Source of the DNA: Hevea brasiliensis
Taxonomy: Eukaryota; Streptophyta; Magnoliopsida; Malpighiales; Euphorbiaceae
Length of the DNA: 64,000 nt
Direction: 5' to 3'
Assembly (NCBI RefSeq): GCF_030052815.1
Contig: NC_079496.1
Location: 186,001 to 250,000, forward strand
Made by a program: the position numbers and the translations under genes. Below are positions 1-13,739 of this stretch, piece by piece. Under the pieces are notes generated by a model, which searched no databases, was not told the DNA's origin, and was given only the letters and a program-made list of their open reading frames with translations. The stretch's first letter is position 1. Each line of letters begins with the position of its first letter.

Positions 1-816
1 TGAAACATATTACTAAGGAAATTCATTTTACTTACAACCAGAAAAGAAAATTCAAAATACATTTTAGTCACCAATAATTCAATAGCAATCTAGGGGATTT
101 TGTCGCGAATAGAGGAAGTCGAGACTTGAGAGGATAAAGGAAGTTTAGACCATTAAAGGAAAGAAGAGAAGTTGAGACTTGGAAGGACAAAGAAAGGAGA
201 TTGATAAAGGGAAAAAGAGAAGTCAATTGTCCTTCAAGGGCGTTGTAGATGGAGGGAGGGACTGTGATTTTGTTGAGCAGAGTGATAGAGGAAGGCAAGG
301 GCAATGGATAGGAAGACGATGGTGGTGAGGCGTGAGCGATTGCATTCGATGCCTATGGTTGCTGTGTGGAACTGTGATTTTCACTTTTTCTTGGGAAACA
401 AAAGCCTCGATAGAAGAGAAAATGAAGAAGGAAAATGAAATTAAGAGAAAAACAAAATGGAGAAGTGAAGGGAGTATGAGCTGAAAGGGAAGGGGGTGTA
501 AGCTGAAGGGCAATGCATGGGGAAGAAAAAAGGAGAACTTTTACACCGACCTAGCTAATAAAAGTGGCATAGCGTTCTTGGTTATTTTTAGATGTTTAAT
601 TGCTGATTTAGGTATTATTTGATTTAATTTATAAAAATTAATTTATAAGTAAATTTAAATTTATAAATATTTAAAATTTTAAGTAATTATATGTTTAGTT
701 ATAATATTTATAAGTGGTTGATAAGTAATTAATATGTTTAGTAAAAAATAACTTATAAATATAATTATTATTAAAATAATTAAAAATATATTAAATAAGA
801 TTTGTGAAAAAAATTT
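1..816. other. AT-rich intergenic DNA
   Basis: No gene recognised. Positions 1-540 are purine-rich on the + strand (many GAAG and GGAGA runs). The short open frames there are low-complexity translations with no recognisable domain. Positions 560-816 are very AT-rich. Confidence 0.6.
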
Positions 817-1704
817 AAAACTTTGTTCTTCCAATTTTTTTTTTTAACTTATAAGTAAAAAAAAACTATAAAAAAGTAATAAATTTATTTTTAGAACTTA
901 TAAACTGCTTTGATCATCTTATAAGTTAAAACATGCAGTCTTTTAACAGGAATATTTACCAACAACTTAATATCTAATGCAAAATATCAATATTACATTC
1001 ATTCTCTCATGACACAAATTCATGGTGTTCAATAAAGTACTTATAGTTTCTTTGAGTAATATAGTAGAAGATTCATGTGATTTATCATTCAAAATTTTGC
1101 ACATTTTCGAGGTTGATGAGACCACCCCTAGAAAGAGATACATAGCCTTTCTTCTATTGCATTTACGTATTTTTGTGTATAATTCTATTGCTAAAAATTT
1201 GTTGATTACAGCTCAAAAATCAATTTGTTTCTTCCTTGTGAATGAAAATCAAACGAGTTAAAACTTTGTTCTTCCAGTTTTTTTTTTTTTAACTTATAAG
1301 TCAAAAAAAACTATAAAAAAGTAATAAATTTATTTTTAGAACTTATAAACTGCTTTGATCATCTTATAAGTTAAAACATGCAGTCTTTTAACAGGAATAT
1401 TTGCCAACAACTTAATATCTAATGCAAAAGATCAATATTACATTCATTCTCTCATGACACAAATTCATGGTGTTCAAAAAAGTACTTATAGTTTCTTTGA
1501 GTAATATAGTAGAAGATTCATATGATTTATCATTCAAAATTTTGCACATTTTCGAGGTTGATGAGACCACCCCTAGAAAGAGATACATAGCCTTTCTTCT
1601 ATTGCATTTACGTATTTTTGTGTATAATTCTATTGCTAAAAATTTGTTGATTACAGCTCAAAAATCAATTTGTTTCTTCCTTGTGAATGAAAATCAAACG
1701 AGTT
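817..1704. repeat. 0.44-kb tandem direct duplication
   Basis: Copy A is 817-1259 and copy B is 1260-1704. They are nearly identical, with a handful of substitutions and a one- or two-base difference in a T tract. Both start AAAACTTTGTTCTTCC and end AATCAAACGAGTT. Each carries the same open frame starting MVF(N/K)KVLIVSLSNI. In copy B the frame runs on to 1877 (136 codons), whereas in copy A it stops at the duplication junction. The encoded peptide matches no family I recognise and its composition follows the AT-rich DNA, so I do not call it a gene. The near identity points to a recent tandem duplication. Confidence 0.9.
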
Positions 1705-3163
1705 TTTCGATGTCAATCCTGAGAGGAGGTGAATTTGTTGCATCATTGATAGTTGATATAAAGTTCCAAGTAGAAATAGTTTCAGATAAATCATTGGCCA
1801 ATAGGCTTCGCCTAATTAAGTTAATTATTAGATTTTACAATTATTATTTTTTTTTACTATTACTCTTTAGCATGTAAATTTATCGTTATTTTTTTATTAG
1901 CTCTTGAGAAAGTGAGTAAGAATAATCGGTGAAAATGCTTGGACACTTTTTTTTTCTCAAAAAAACTTTGCTTATCCTTATTAATCGGTACAATCATATT
2001 AATATTAGTAGTAAACTTTTTAAGTAATTCTTACTAATTTTATGAGATATTTATTTATTAATATTTATCTATATTTATTATGTTCTTTTTTGTTTATTTT
2101 TTTAATTATATATAATTGTTAAAAATAAATATTTTATATTGTCATATAAAACTTAAAATTATTTTATATTCATATTTTTTTTATTATTAGTATTCTTATT
2201 TTAAAAATCCAATGTTATATACAAACAAAATCAATCAAATATAAAATTTTCGGTTTGATTTATACCCGATGTACCACGAGACTCTTTTGCTAGTTAAAAT
2301 GAAAACGGATCAAAATCAAATTGAAACCGACTAAAACTAAAATTTGCTGAAGCCGCGGCTAGTTAATTTAAGTCCAATTTGTCCATTGATCAGGCCCTAA
2401 ACTGTCAATTACGAACCGAAATTCACCCGATTGGTGGCCATTAGCGAGCAGGGGAGAGCAGATTTTGATTTAAATCGAAAAATTAAATTGAACTGAGTCA
2501 AATTGATTTAATTAATTTGATTTTAAAATTTAATCGGTTCAATTTAATTTATAAATCTTGATAATTTTAATTTAGTTCGATTATTTTTATAAAAAAATAA
2601 AAAAATCAAATTGAATCAAAATTACTAATATATATATATATATATATCAAGAAAACACTACAATTTTTATGTTTTAATTTTTATTTTTTTTTAATATTTT
2701 TATTATTGAGATTTAATGTTGAAATATAAAATTTTATAAAATTTAATTTGATCCATTTAAAATCAAACTAAACCTATATTTATCTATTTAATTGATTCAA
2801 TTTTCTTTTAATAATAAATTTGATTTAATTTTTAAAATTTTTAATTTTTAATTTCTGATTTTATCGATTCAATTTGGTGCAAAACTAAACCGACCGTATG
2901 GCGGGAGGCCTGCACAGGCTAACAAATCCCAAGTTTCTATTTCTGGCCCTATTTGCCAAATAGAAGCAGTTTTCGTTTCTGGTCTCCCAAGTTTGGGGTT
3001 TTTTAGGTCGAAATTTCCACATCTATGCTTTTCTGCAAAAAGGGAGTATTTTGATTAACATACCTCCAAATATACGTATTGATTGGATCTCAATCCACAG
3101 AGAGAAGAGGAAGATTCTTGTACGAATTAACCTATTTGCATTTCTGGGGCATCCATCATCGAC
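1705..3163. other. AT-rich intergenic DNA and upstream region of GSDA
   Basis: Positions 1880-2900 are AT-rich with many oligo-A and oligo-T runs. A (TA)n microsatellite lies at 2628-2647. Positions 2240-2900 repeat AATTTGATT/AATCAAATT-type words on both strands and could be a degenerate fold-back element, but I could not define its ends. The last 250 bp before 3164 are the presumed promoter and 5' UTR of the deaminase gene. No convincing TATA box was identified. Confidence 0.5.
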
Positions 3164-5263
<2,100 letters not shown>

Positions 5264-5715
5264 TCTTTTTAGTCACCTCTTTCATTGGACGGTACTGACT
5301 TTGCTTCCATTCTGAACTGTTAGCATCTTTTTAATGCGATCATTTAATAATGACCTGCACTTTATCCAATATTAAAGATTGATATCCTCTGCTGTGGGGA
5401 ATCTGGACTGTCTTCGTGTTCTTTTTCAATTCAATGGAGATAGCTGAACCTTACCATGAAAGATTCATGTTTAATAATGTGATGTGTTATTTCACATTCA
5501 CTGTCTGAAGTGGCAGCGGAATCCTAAATGAAAGATTTACTTTGTATTTGCATAAAATTCTGCTTTCCCTCTTATGTACTTTTTCCGCTGAATATGAACG
5601 CTACATGTAATGTGATGTCAGAGTGTATGATCGGAAGACTGCAGAAGTCCAGGTAAGTTGTCAAAAGGCCATGAGTTCAATAAATTAGAGTTTGGAAAGT
5701 ATCAGGCCGAGACCT
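5264..5715 (+). other. 3' UTR and downstream flank of GSDA
   Basis: Non-coding. It follows the GSDA stop directly and should include the 3' UTR. An AATAAA-like word lies near 5679, but the polyadenylation site cannot be fixed. Nothing else recognised. Confidence 0.5.
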
Positions 5716-5955
5716 TTTTTTTTTTAGGTCGAGAGAGTGTTTCTATTCGAAGCCTATAAAGGCAAAACAGCAGACACAAAGGTAACTTGAACCATGTGGT
5801 TGAACATGAAATCCTCATCCTTCATGGCTTTAGAAGCTAACAGATGGGCACATTCGTTGGAAGTTCTTCCAACAAAATGAAAAGTACAACTCTCAAAGAT
5901 AACAACAAAAGCCAGGATGTCTTGAACAGTCTCAGCTAAGGTTGGTTGTAAGGCT
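5716..5955 (-). pseudogene. LINE RNase H-like fragment, severely 5' truncated
   Basis: Read on the minus strand, a frame ends at a stop near 5755 and contains ETVQDILAF, then FHFVGRTSNECAHLLA, then SKAMKDEDF. This is the pattern of the C-terminal end of plant LINE RNase H domains (RVT_3 type), where an F-V-x-R-x-x-N-x-x-A-H-x-L-A motif is typical. About 30 bp after the stop there is a run of T on the + strand (near 5716-5726), which reads as a poly(A) tail on the element strand. The arrangement (3' end, tail, only the last 65 or so codons kept) fits a 5'-truncated non-LTR insertion. The domain match is by eye. Confidence 0.6.
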
Positions 5956-6985
5956 TCATTTTATTTATTTATTTATTTTTTTTCTCAATAGGTAGTATTT
6001 CATTGCAGATTAAGTCTAGGCCCCGTACATATTAAAGGATTCACTGGAATCCAACATTACAGCATAAGACTAGAAACCTAGCTTAAGAACATTACCTAAA
6101 ACTCATAAGCCAAATTAGAAACACGAGTTGAGTAACTAAAATGGGCCCTAAGGACTTCCTAGCCCATTATCAGAGGGGAGGCCAGAGACCCAACAGAAAA
6201 TTAGAAACCCTAGCATTACACACCCATATGGAAGACCAGTGGCATTGAGAAGACTCCAAAGCAGAGTATATTCCAGGCATCATTCAAATCTTCAACCTAC
6301 AAGTCCAACCGAGGAAGCTTATGACAAAGTAAAGCTCAGACGAATAGAATTCTGCTATAGCCCACCAAGGAGAGATTTCTCACAAAAATTTCATTCCCCA
6401 ATTGCTAAGCAAGCCTTAGGACCCAAGAACAACAAACAACCAAACTTTGCACCATGGATAGATCAAACTTATAGGGGAAGAAGCAAAAGAGGAAGAAGAG
6501 GAAGAAAGCGAGCCACATGGCATCTCATTATCATCTAGCCGAAGGGGTAGGCCATGGTCCGAAGACTAGTGAGCCAAACTCTTCGACCCTCGGGGTCTCT
6601 CTTCCCATGACAAATGGCATGAATCACAACCCTTGGAAAACAGAGAACGTATCCAAACACCTACATGCAAACAACTCAAGACCAAATAATTGACATATCT
6701 AGCAAAATCCCTTTCCATTTAGACCTGGATCTGTCTCTAACAAACCCAACATTATTTATACACAAAAACCCCTGTTGGAGAGCGGGGAGGGACAAAACCC
6801 CACTTCTCCAGTGAGGATTTTGCCATCCCCTACCTAGAGAGAGCAAGGAAAAGCCACCAAGCAGCAGAAACAACGCATTTAGTTCCGCAGAAACAAAGGA
6901 AAGAAAAAAAGAGAGGAAGTTTCATTTTAAGACTTTACTTATTTGCTATAAGGAAAATTTTCACATTTTTTTGATGTTTGAAACA
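5956..6985. other. unassigned non-coding stretch, possibly decayed retroelement
   Basis: It starts with a TTTATTTATTTATT run followed by T8. This could be the tail of another minus-strand LINE-type insertion, since the next bases read on the minus strand are a 3'-UTR-like sequence. No open frame matches a known family. A GC-richer patch at 6440-6860 contains GGAGAGCGGGGAGGGAC. Its origin is unknown. Confidence 0.3.
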
Positions 6986-7006
6986 CAAAAAAAAAAAAAA
7001 AAATAT

Positions 7007-7056
<50 letters not shown>
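6986..7056. repeat. A-tract plus (TA)n microsatellite
   Basis: About 18 A residues, then ATATAAAATA, then an almost pure (TA)n run of about 46 bp. It directly abuts the presumed outer end of the SIRE-like LTR at 7057. A retroelement may have landed in or next to a dinucleotide repeat. Confidence 0.9.
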
Positions 7057-7061
<5 letters not shown>

Positions 7062-8521
7062 AAGAGGAGTAAATTGGACTAAAATAATTTTTTTGTTTTT
7101 ACTCAAAATCTTTAAAAAATTGTAGCTTAGTTCAACCTAATTTTCTACTGTGAAATATGTGCGATATTATTCAAATAATTAGTTGATACAAAGTTAGCTT
7201 AAAAACATGCAGTATACTGATCTAAAAGAATATATTTGCACTCAGTAAAAATTTCAGTAATCTGAATAACATCACAGCACAGCAAACAGAGCAGTAAACA
7301 GAATATATTAGTTGACAGCAGATATAACAGTAGGCAAATTATATCAGATATCAGCAGATTCAACAGTAAACAAATTATCTCAGTTTGTAGCAGAGTTAAC
7401 AGTAAACAGTATCAATTTTCAACTCAGCAAAAATACTTCAACCAGAAAATTAAAGTGCATAAATTTAAAAAGTAAGGGTTGAGAGAATTGAACACTGAAT
7501 TTTTATAATGGTTCGGCCTAACAAGCCTACATCCACTCTCTCAAAGATCCCACTTTGAGTCTTCACTTCACTAATCTTCTCTTTTAAAGGCAAGTGACAA
7601 AAGCCTTTTACAAATGTTCACACCAAAGCTTTTACAAGTAGCTTCACACTTCTACCAAGTATTATCCCAAACACTTTTCACAATCAAGCTTCAATAGGTG
7701 CTTGTATGACTTCTCATAAATGCTAAGAAGGTGTTTAAAACTCAATCTCACTCAATACAATAAAATCTATAAAGAAGAGATGAGTAGGTAAGTCAATGAT
7801 GAGCAATAAAGACAATTTGAGCACTTTGAATAAAAGTTTTAATGATCTTAAAAGGTTAAGAACAGTAGAGAGACTTTCATTAAGTGCAAAATGGCCAAGG
7901 GTAAGTGTATTTATAGTTTTGGATCATTTCTGACTGTTTGAGAACTCATTCGAATGTTACAATTTCAAATTTCAAGAAAATAGCCATTATTTTATCATTT
8001 TCTGCGATGTTGTACAGAGTTGAGATAGTTAGCCCAGTTAGCATACCAGAACTAGTAGCAAACAGTTAGCATACTAGAAAAACTTTTCTGCATAACTTTG
8101 AAAACTTTAAAACTTTACACCAAATTATAATAAAATACTTTTAGGCCATTGATGATTCAAAAATAAGTTTTGAAAACTTAGGATAAGAATTTGAGGGATT
8201 AAAAATAAGTATCATTGGCTTCTACTCCTCAAATCTTTTTACAAGCAATCCTTAAAGTTTAAACTAACTTCTAAACTATGTACTTTCAATTTTGATCTTC
8301 AATGCAACTTGGAAGGTAACATTTTCTTTCTTTTTTGTCTTTGATTTATCTTGTGTTATCTTAAGATGTCAACCTTTCTTTAAAATACAAGTTCATCATC
8401 AACTTTATGAATCTTTTTCTTTATCCTTAGAGAAGCAAAACACTTAAAACCAGGTTAGTGTGATTCTAGTTGAGTTTTGTTATCATCAAAATCTATGCTC
8501 TTTTGAGTTCATGGGTTCAAC
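7057..8521 (-). repeat. 3' LTR of the SIRE-like element
   Basis: On the minus strand it starts TGTTGAACCC directly after a polypurine tract. On the + strand it opens TGTCCAAGAGG, giving TG...CA ends and about 1465 bp. The 8521 end is well supported by the PPT junction. The 7057 end is inferred from the TG and could be off. The interior contains the phrase ATAATGGTTCGGCC near 7508, which I associate with this kind of LTR. The partner LTR is outside the window, so it cannot be aligned. Confidence 0.6.
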
Positions 8522-8540
8522 AATCTCCTCCTTTTTGATG
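8522..8540 (-). promoter_or_regulatory. polypurine tract of the SIRE-like element
   Basis: Read on the minus strand this is CAAAAAGGAGGAGAT followed by the LTR start TGTTGAACCC. It primes plus-strand DNA synthesis. The combination matches the well-known SIRE/Maximus junction. Confidence 0.75.
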
Positions 8541-10340
8541 ATAACAAAACTCAATTGAATCACCATGTAAGAATTGACAAGTGTGAGTATGTGTATGAAT
8601 GTGTATGTGGGAATAATTCCCCCTATGTATATACCTATATAAACACATATTAACAAATAACTCCCCCTTAATAATTCCAATGAAATATTCATAAGCATTT
8701 TTAGTCACAAGGAGTTTTAGGCAAGTATGACTAAAATACTAACTAAATATGCACAATATATTTTCACAAGCTATATCAACAATATATTAATCACAAGCTA
8801 TACCAACAATGTCAATCATTCACTTCTCTCCCTTTTTGTCAGCATCAAAAGAATATGGGAGAAAACATGCACATATGTATAAACCAAAAATCAGTTTAAG
8901 TGCAATGAACTAAAATAGACAAAATAGTAGATAATATAGCAAACTAATTAATGTCCAAAAAGCTAAAAATAGCAAACAGAGCATCAAACTAAGAGACAAA
9001 CTGTCAGACAAAATAAAATCAGTAAGTATCCAGTAAGGTGATCTATTCTTTCAGCCTAGAGCTTCTTCTGATTTGTCTCGGAGCAGCCATCCTCACTCTT
9101 TTTGGCTTGACAGGTTTATCACTTAAAGTTTGAAGGATTTCAGCAACCATTGCAGTTCCAGGTATTAAAGGGACAATAGGGCTAGGAGCTAACTCAGATG
9201 CAACAGCAGTACCAGATTTTGCAGTAGGCTTTTTGCTAGATGGTTTATCAGTTTCTTCTTTCTGCTTACTTCTTTGTTCCTCTTTAGCTGATTTTGCTTT
9301 TCCTTTAGCAAGTGCAGCAGGAGCAGGAGTCTGTGGTTCCTGCTCAGAAGTAGTGTCACTCATGTCATCTCCAATCTCTTCTTCACTGCCTCCTTTTCCA
9401 TCAGTATCATTGCTAGAATCTTCATTATCTGATTCTTCTTCCTCTTTTTCAGTTTCTTCTTCTTCCTCTTCTTCTTGTTATGTTTCCTTTTCTTTTTCTT
9501 CTTTTTCTTCTTCTCCTTCCTCTTCCTCTTCCTCTTCTTCTTCTTTTTCCTCTTCCTCTTCTTCTGTTTCTTTTTCTTTTTCTGTTTATGGAACAGAACC
9601 AGTAGCAGTAGCCTTATTGGTTTCTCCAGCTTTAGTGCTTGAAAGACCCGGATGAACTTTGATTTTGGTTAACTCATCCACAATTTTATAAATCATCATC
9701 AAAGTTTCATCAATCTTGGAATCAAGTGCATTCATAAGAACATGTTAAAAAGATCTAAATTCCTGTATTTCTCCAAATTCAATCTCAACAAACTACCTTA
9801 AATTATTCACTTTTTCCAGAATTCCTTCAACATCAAAAGCACTGTCGACACCATATTTTGGCCGATCCCCAAAATCAATAAAACTTTGAAACCGATCCCC
9901 GGTACTAAGTCTCCTTCGGACAGCTAATCACATTTCCGATTCCTCTTTGATAGGCTGTTACAATTCCGATCTCTCCTCACAAAGAATTAGATCAAATTGT
10001 TAAGTTCTCGCATCAGTCAAAAGCTTTACCAGTCTATCGCTCACCGATCTCCCTTTCGAAAGTTTAAGAGTTAAGGTTTTGGTTCGGTTCAATAAGGATT
10101 CCAATTTTAAGTGTTAGTTAAATTTTCAATTTTAATCAAGTCCCACTCAGCATTTCTTCCCCACCGATCTCATGCTTATTGTGCTTTCCGATCTCTTATA
10201 CTTAGATTAATAATTGCATTTAGTTCTTGTTTCGCTATGCTCATACAATCAAATACTTAGGCAATTCAGAGATTTTCCAATCACATCCATTCATTGAACA
10301 AAAGAGAGCCCATTTCATTTCATTTTTTTTGTACAAACTA

Positions 10341-12185
10341 TTAGGCTGGAGGATCACCCCCAGCCTGATTTACATTTTGCTCACTCTCTCTCCCACCCTC
10401 GGCTTCCTCCTCACTGTCCTCATCGTCACCCTCAGGAGCCAGGTCGGCCATCCAAGAGAAGTCCTCCCCCGGGTAACGCTTCTGGAGTTCGGCCAAGAGG
10501 TCCTTGTGAGCATTCACGTAGGCCCCGGCTATTCCCGTCACCATCTCTTCATCTTTCTCCTTAAGCTCCCCGTCTTTCTCTTTAAGCTCTTCGATGAGTT
10601 GGGCGACCTGAGCAGCTTCGTTGGCCTGTAGCGCCTGGACTTCTCCGAGAGCCCGATTCCTTTCAGCCAGAACAAGATTCAGTTCGGCCACCCTGTCCTC
10701 ATAAAACTTCGCCCGCCCCTCAACTTGAGATATATAATCTTGAGCGGATGAGAGTTGGGATCGGAGGGAAGCCACTTCCTGATTTTTCTTCCCGATCTCC
10801 TTACCCAGACGCTGAATCTTTTCCCGAACCATGGTCTGATTCACTAGGCACTCCACGTTCAGACTCATGGATTGAGTCAAGATATCATCAAGGCTGTTCG
10901 AGGATAGCCTGTCCCGATCCTCCTGAAGGAATATATAAGCCCCAAGACTTTGGCAAACCGGGTTTTCCGAAACATCCGGCTATTCTTGAGGAATCGATCA
11001 AGACTGAAGCGCCACGAGAAGAGGTCCTCCCGTAAGATTGAGAAGGACCCTCTCTGCTTGGAACAATCGGAAGAGCCGAGGTCGCTCTTCCAATCTAGGA
11101 GGAGATCGGACGGACTTCAGCGGTCGGCAGATCCGAAGGTTGAGGCGGGTCCTTGTACTTCCCTGTGTTCATGGCCGTGTTCAAGCATTTCCAACGCTTC
11201 ATCTCCTTTATTCTCAGAGATCTCTTTGTCATTCTTACTCATCCTAGAACCATCACCACCAGCAATACCTGCAAAAAGAAAAGGTAAGTTAGATCTCTAA
11301 GGACCTGAGAGCTGAGATATAGAAAATACCAATGCCGAGTTCAAAGAGCGGAAGTTAGCGGTCTTGGCGGTGGAGCGATTGAATGGTCCAATGGTGCAAC
11401 TCTAGCCACCGCATCCAAACAAGAATACTTTTGAGTGGCGGCCTGACTCTTCAGATCCATCACTATTAAGCTTTCCTCCTGGTTCAAGGTAATATGCTTC
11501 GAAAGCAAAGGCCCCTGGTACCACCAGCTACGGGGGAAGTCCTCAAAGCTTCGGATCTTTGCTCCTCGGAATGAAGAAGCGGTTCTTCCAATTCTTAAGG
11601 GATGAGGGCAGATCGGAAAAGAGCCCGCAATGAGGCTTCACTGAAAGAACCGATGTTCGTCATCCTTTCGGCGAGTTAGTGCATGGCTCGGCGAAAACCT
11701 TAGCAAAGAGGTCCGATTCCCTTAGCTCGCATAGACCTCGGAAGGCTACCAAGATCCGCCACGAGTTAGGGTGAATTTGAGCAATGCATGCTCGGTGAAG
11801 TTTTAGGACCTCCTTATAGAAGTCATCTAGAGGGAACCAAGACCGCCTTTAATCGTTTCCTCGTACACCATAACCATGTCATTCCTTCAAAGGAGTGATC
11901 GACACGAAGATCGCCATGGCACTTGATTAGCTCGCATTTAATCAGCCGAATGTTGTATTCTTGGCTAAATGATTGCGGATCGATATCAAGAACCGACGGT
12001 AGCTCATCTATAGGAGAGTCTCCTCCACAAACAGTGCACGCCTTGATGGTATGACCCCCCGACTGAACGGAAGCCCTGGGAGGTTCAGGTTGCGTGCTTG
12101 GCCCGACTACCTCTTCGTAATCAGACGACCATGAGAACTGAATGGAAGGAGGGCTCGCCGCTCTCTGACCTTCGGCACCACTCAT
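10341..12185 (-). pseudogene. antisense LTR gene, Transposase_28-like plus coiled coil (5' LTR copy)
   Basis: The gene runs against the element. Start MSGAEG at 12185, stop at 10341, one likely intron at 11269-11329 (61 bp, GT-AG), about 595 codons. The first exon holds an acidic leader, then FYKEVLKLHRA and IHPNSWRILVAF. This resembles the putative gypsy-type transposon domain (PF04195, Transposase_28) in the part with QLHPN-x-W. The second exon has a basic stretch, then a heptad-rich coiled coil (MVREKIQRLGKEIGK to LKEKDGELKEKDEEM) and an acidic tail ending GGDPPA. In this copy exon 1 is broken by stops and frameshifts between about 11850 and 11350, while the coiled-coil exon is open for 179 codons (10880-10341). 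Extra antisense ORFs are known in Tat-lineage elements; function unknown. The domain match is by eye. Confidence 0.7.
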
Positions 12186-12344
12186 TTTCAAAAGGAATAA
12201 AGAACTTAAACTAAAAAAGAAGATCAAAGCCCTTACCGGAGTCTGATCGGCGTCGGAAGAACTTGAGAAAATGAGAGAACTTCGAAGTTGTGAGCAGGGG
12301 ATTGAAAATGGAATGAGAGAACAACTGGCTAACCCTCCCACCCC

Positions 12345-12352
12345 TATTTATA
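12345..12352 (-). promoter_or_regulatory. TATA box for the antisense LTR gene
   Basis: The minus strand reads TATAAATAGGGGTGGGAGG, about 160 bp upstream of the antisense ATG at 12185. Spacing and form fit a plant core promoter. The same box lies in the 3' LTR upstream of 35674. Confidence 0.6.
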
Positions 12353-12598
12353 CTAGTCCGAGCATTTAATGCTCATGAGGTTCTAGGCGCATCGATTGGT
12401 GGGACTCGACAGCTGTTCTGACATTTCTCTCAAATATCCGAATGTTCTGAGATCGGTTAATTGGAGATCGGCATAATAAGTTAAATATTTTGAATAAAGG
12501 ATCAGTTAAGTGTCATTCAGGTAAAGCACCAGATTGGATAATCACATTAGAGATCGGAAAATAATCAATGCAAAAATAAAAGATGATAACCGACAAAA

Positions 12599-12755
12599 TA
12601 AAGTCTTTATTTTCAAAAGATCGGATTACATCATTTGGGCGATCTCTAGGGATCGGATTACACTAAAATTGGATCACATCATTTCTGTGATCTCTAGAGA
12701 TCGGATTACATTGAAAACAAAATACATCATTTGGGCGATCTCTAGGGATCGGAAT
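12599..12755. repeat. threefold GATCGGATTACAT / GATCTCTAGGGATCGG repeat with palindrome
   Basis: Three imperfect copies, each reading ACATCATTT(G/C)-G-GCGATCTCTAGGGATCGG or close to it. The middle one contains the perfect 14-bp palindrome GATCTCTAGAGATC (12689-12702). The block is copied in the 3' LTR at about 36108-36241. It lies between the two antisense ORFs, so it could be a regulatory cluster. No function is known. Confidence 0.75.
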
Positions 12756-12771
12756 GTCACATTGTGACGGA

Positions 12772-13005
12772 TCAAAGGGTGTCACCACCGTAACCGAGGT
12801 CTTTGGAACACCCAATGTGGAGGAAAGCCGCTGTCGGAACACTCAATGTGATGAGAAGCCGAATGAACTCAGTTGAGCGACTCGAGATCGGTACAACCGA
12901 GGTCCGCAATACAGATCGGTCAAATCCAGTTCTCTCACCATCGTAAGTTAAGGTCATTCGATCACCGGGATCGTAAATTTTCAGTCGGTGAGTAAAGAAG
13001 TCCAT
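12772..13005 (-). CDS. small antisense ORF in 5' LTR, unknown product
   Basis: A frame of 77 codons begins MDFFTHRLKIYDPGDRM and ends GYGGDTL. On the minus strand a TATATATA box (13116-13123) lies about 110 bp upstream of the ATG, a plausible promoter spacing. The homologous frame in the 3' LTR (36497-36153) keeps the N-terminal half and the TEFIRLLITLSVPTAAFLH segment but diverges at the end. No domain recognised. It may be only a 5' leader of an antisense transcript. Confidence 0.3.
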   Translation of the reverse strand: MDFFTHRLKIYDPGDRMTLTYDGERTGFDRSVLRTSVVPISSRSTEFIRLLITLSVPTAAFLHIGCSKDLGYGGDTL

Positions 13006-13115
13006 CGGAAAAAGATCAAAGCCACAGTTATAGCCAGAACTTCCACCGGAGCAGAATGAGGAAAGTAAGAAAAGAAGAGAGGAAAATCGATGAAGGAAAT
13101 GTCTCTCGACAAGGG

Positions 13116-13123
13116 TATATATA
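13116..13123 (-). promoter_or_regulatory. TATATATA box, antisense direction
   Basis: TATATATA is its own complement. It is followed on the minus strand by a C/T-rich leader and the MDFF ORF. The 3' LTR has the weaker TATATAG at the same place. Confidence 0.35.
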
Positions 13124-13739
13124 GGGAAAATGAGCATTTATTCTCGAGCGTAAAACGGCTTAACGCCTCGAGAATCAAGGGGAAATTAATGCTTTGACCA
13201 GACCGGACCAGAGAAAAGGAGAGATCGGAATAATAGATCGGAAGACGGGAGATTAACATGAGAGATCGGAATAGGAGCGTGTCAAGGAGAGGGATCGGAA
13301 GACAAAAGGAATGAGACAAATCCCAAATAACCGTTGTCAGAATCAGAGCCGAGGTAGTTAAAGCGTTGCAGGCGAGATCTCCACCGCACGCCTAAGAATC
13401 GCCCGCAATGCTGACAAGTGCCAGGGTATGTCATGACAGTCCTGTATATCCCAATCCCCGCCGTCGATCTCACTTGTAAGGACAAATCCGGAACCCTTGG
13501 ATCAAGAGAGGAGACGACAATACCGGCGCCTTTCGCTCTTAGCCCTCAGATCGTTCCGGACAAAAAAGATTTGGGACCGTTAGATTGAAAGGAGAAAAGG
13601 ACAAATGTTCTGAAGAGAGATCTCAGCCATTCATCTTGATTCTCTTTAATTCCTAGACATCCGATCATGTCCTTCGAAATCTTGACCCTCCATCTCCCTC
13701 AAAATAAATCCTGACCCTTCATGGGGAGCACCCGATTCC

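Noticed and set aside
1467..1877. 136-codon ORF in the tandem duplication
   Set aside because: No family recognised, AT-driven composition, and the same frame is cut at the duplication junction in copy A.
2240..2900. MITE-like fold-back element
   Set aside because: Repeated AATTTGATT words on both strands look like an inverted repeat, but I could not define terminal repeats or a target duplication.
9233..9655. Serine-rich ORF on the + strand
   Set aside because: Antisense shadow of the Glu/Lys-rich part of the SIRE-like env-like ORF.
10227..10631. 134-codon + strand ORF in the Ogre LTR (and its copy at 29830-30297)
   Set aside because: It overlaps the coiled-coil exon of the antisense gene. 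Its composition is what the opposite strand of that exon gives, and it diverges between LTRs.
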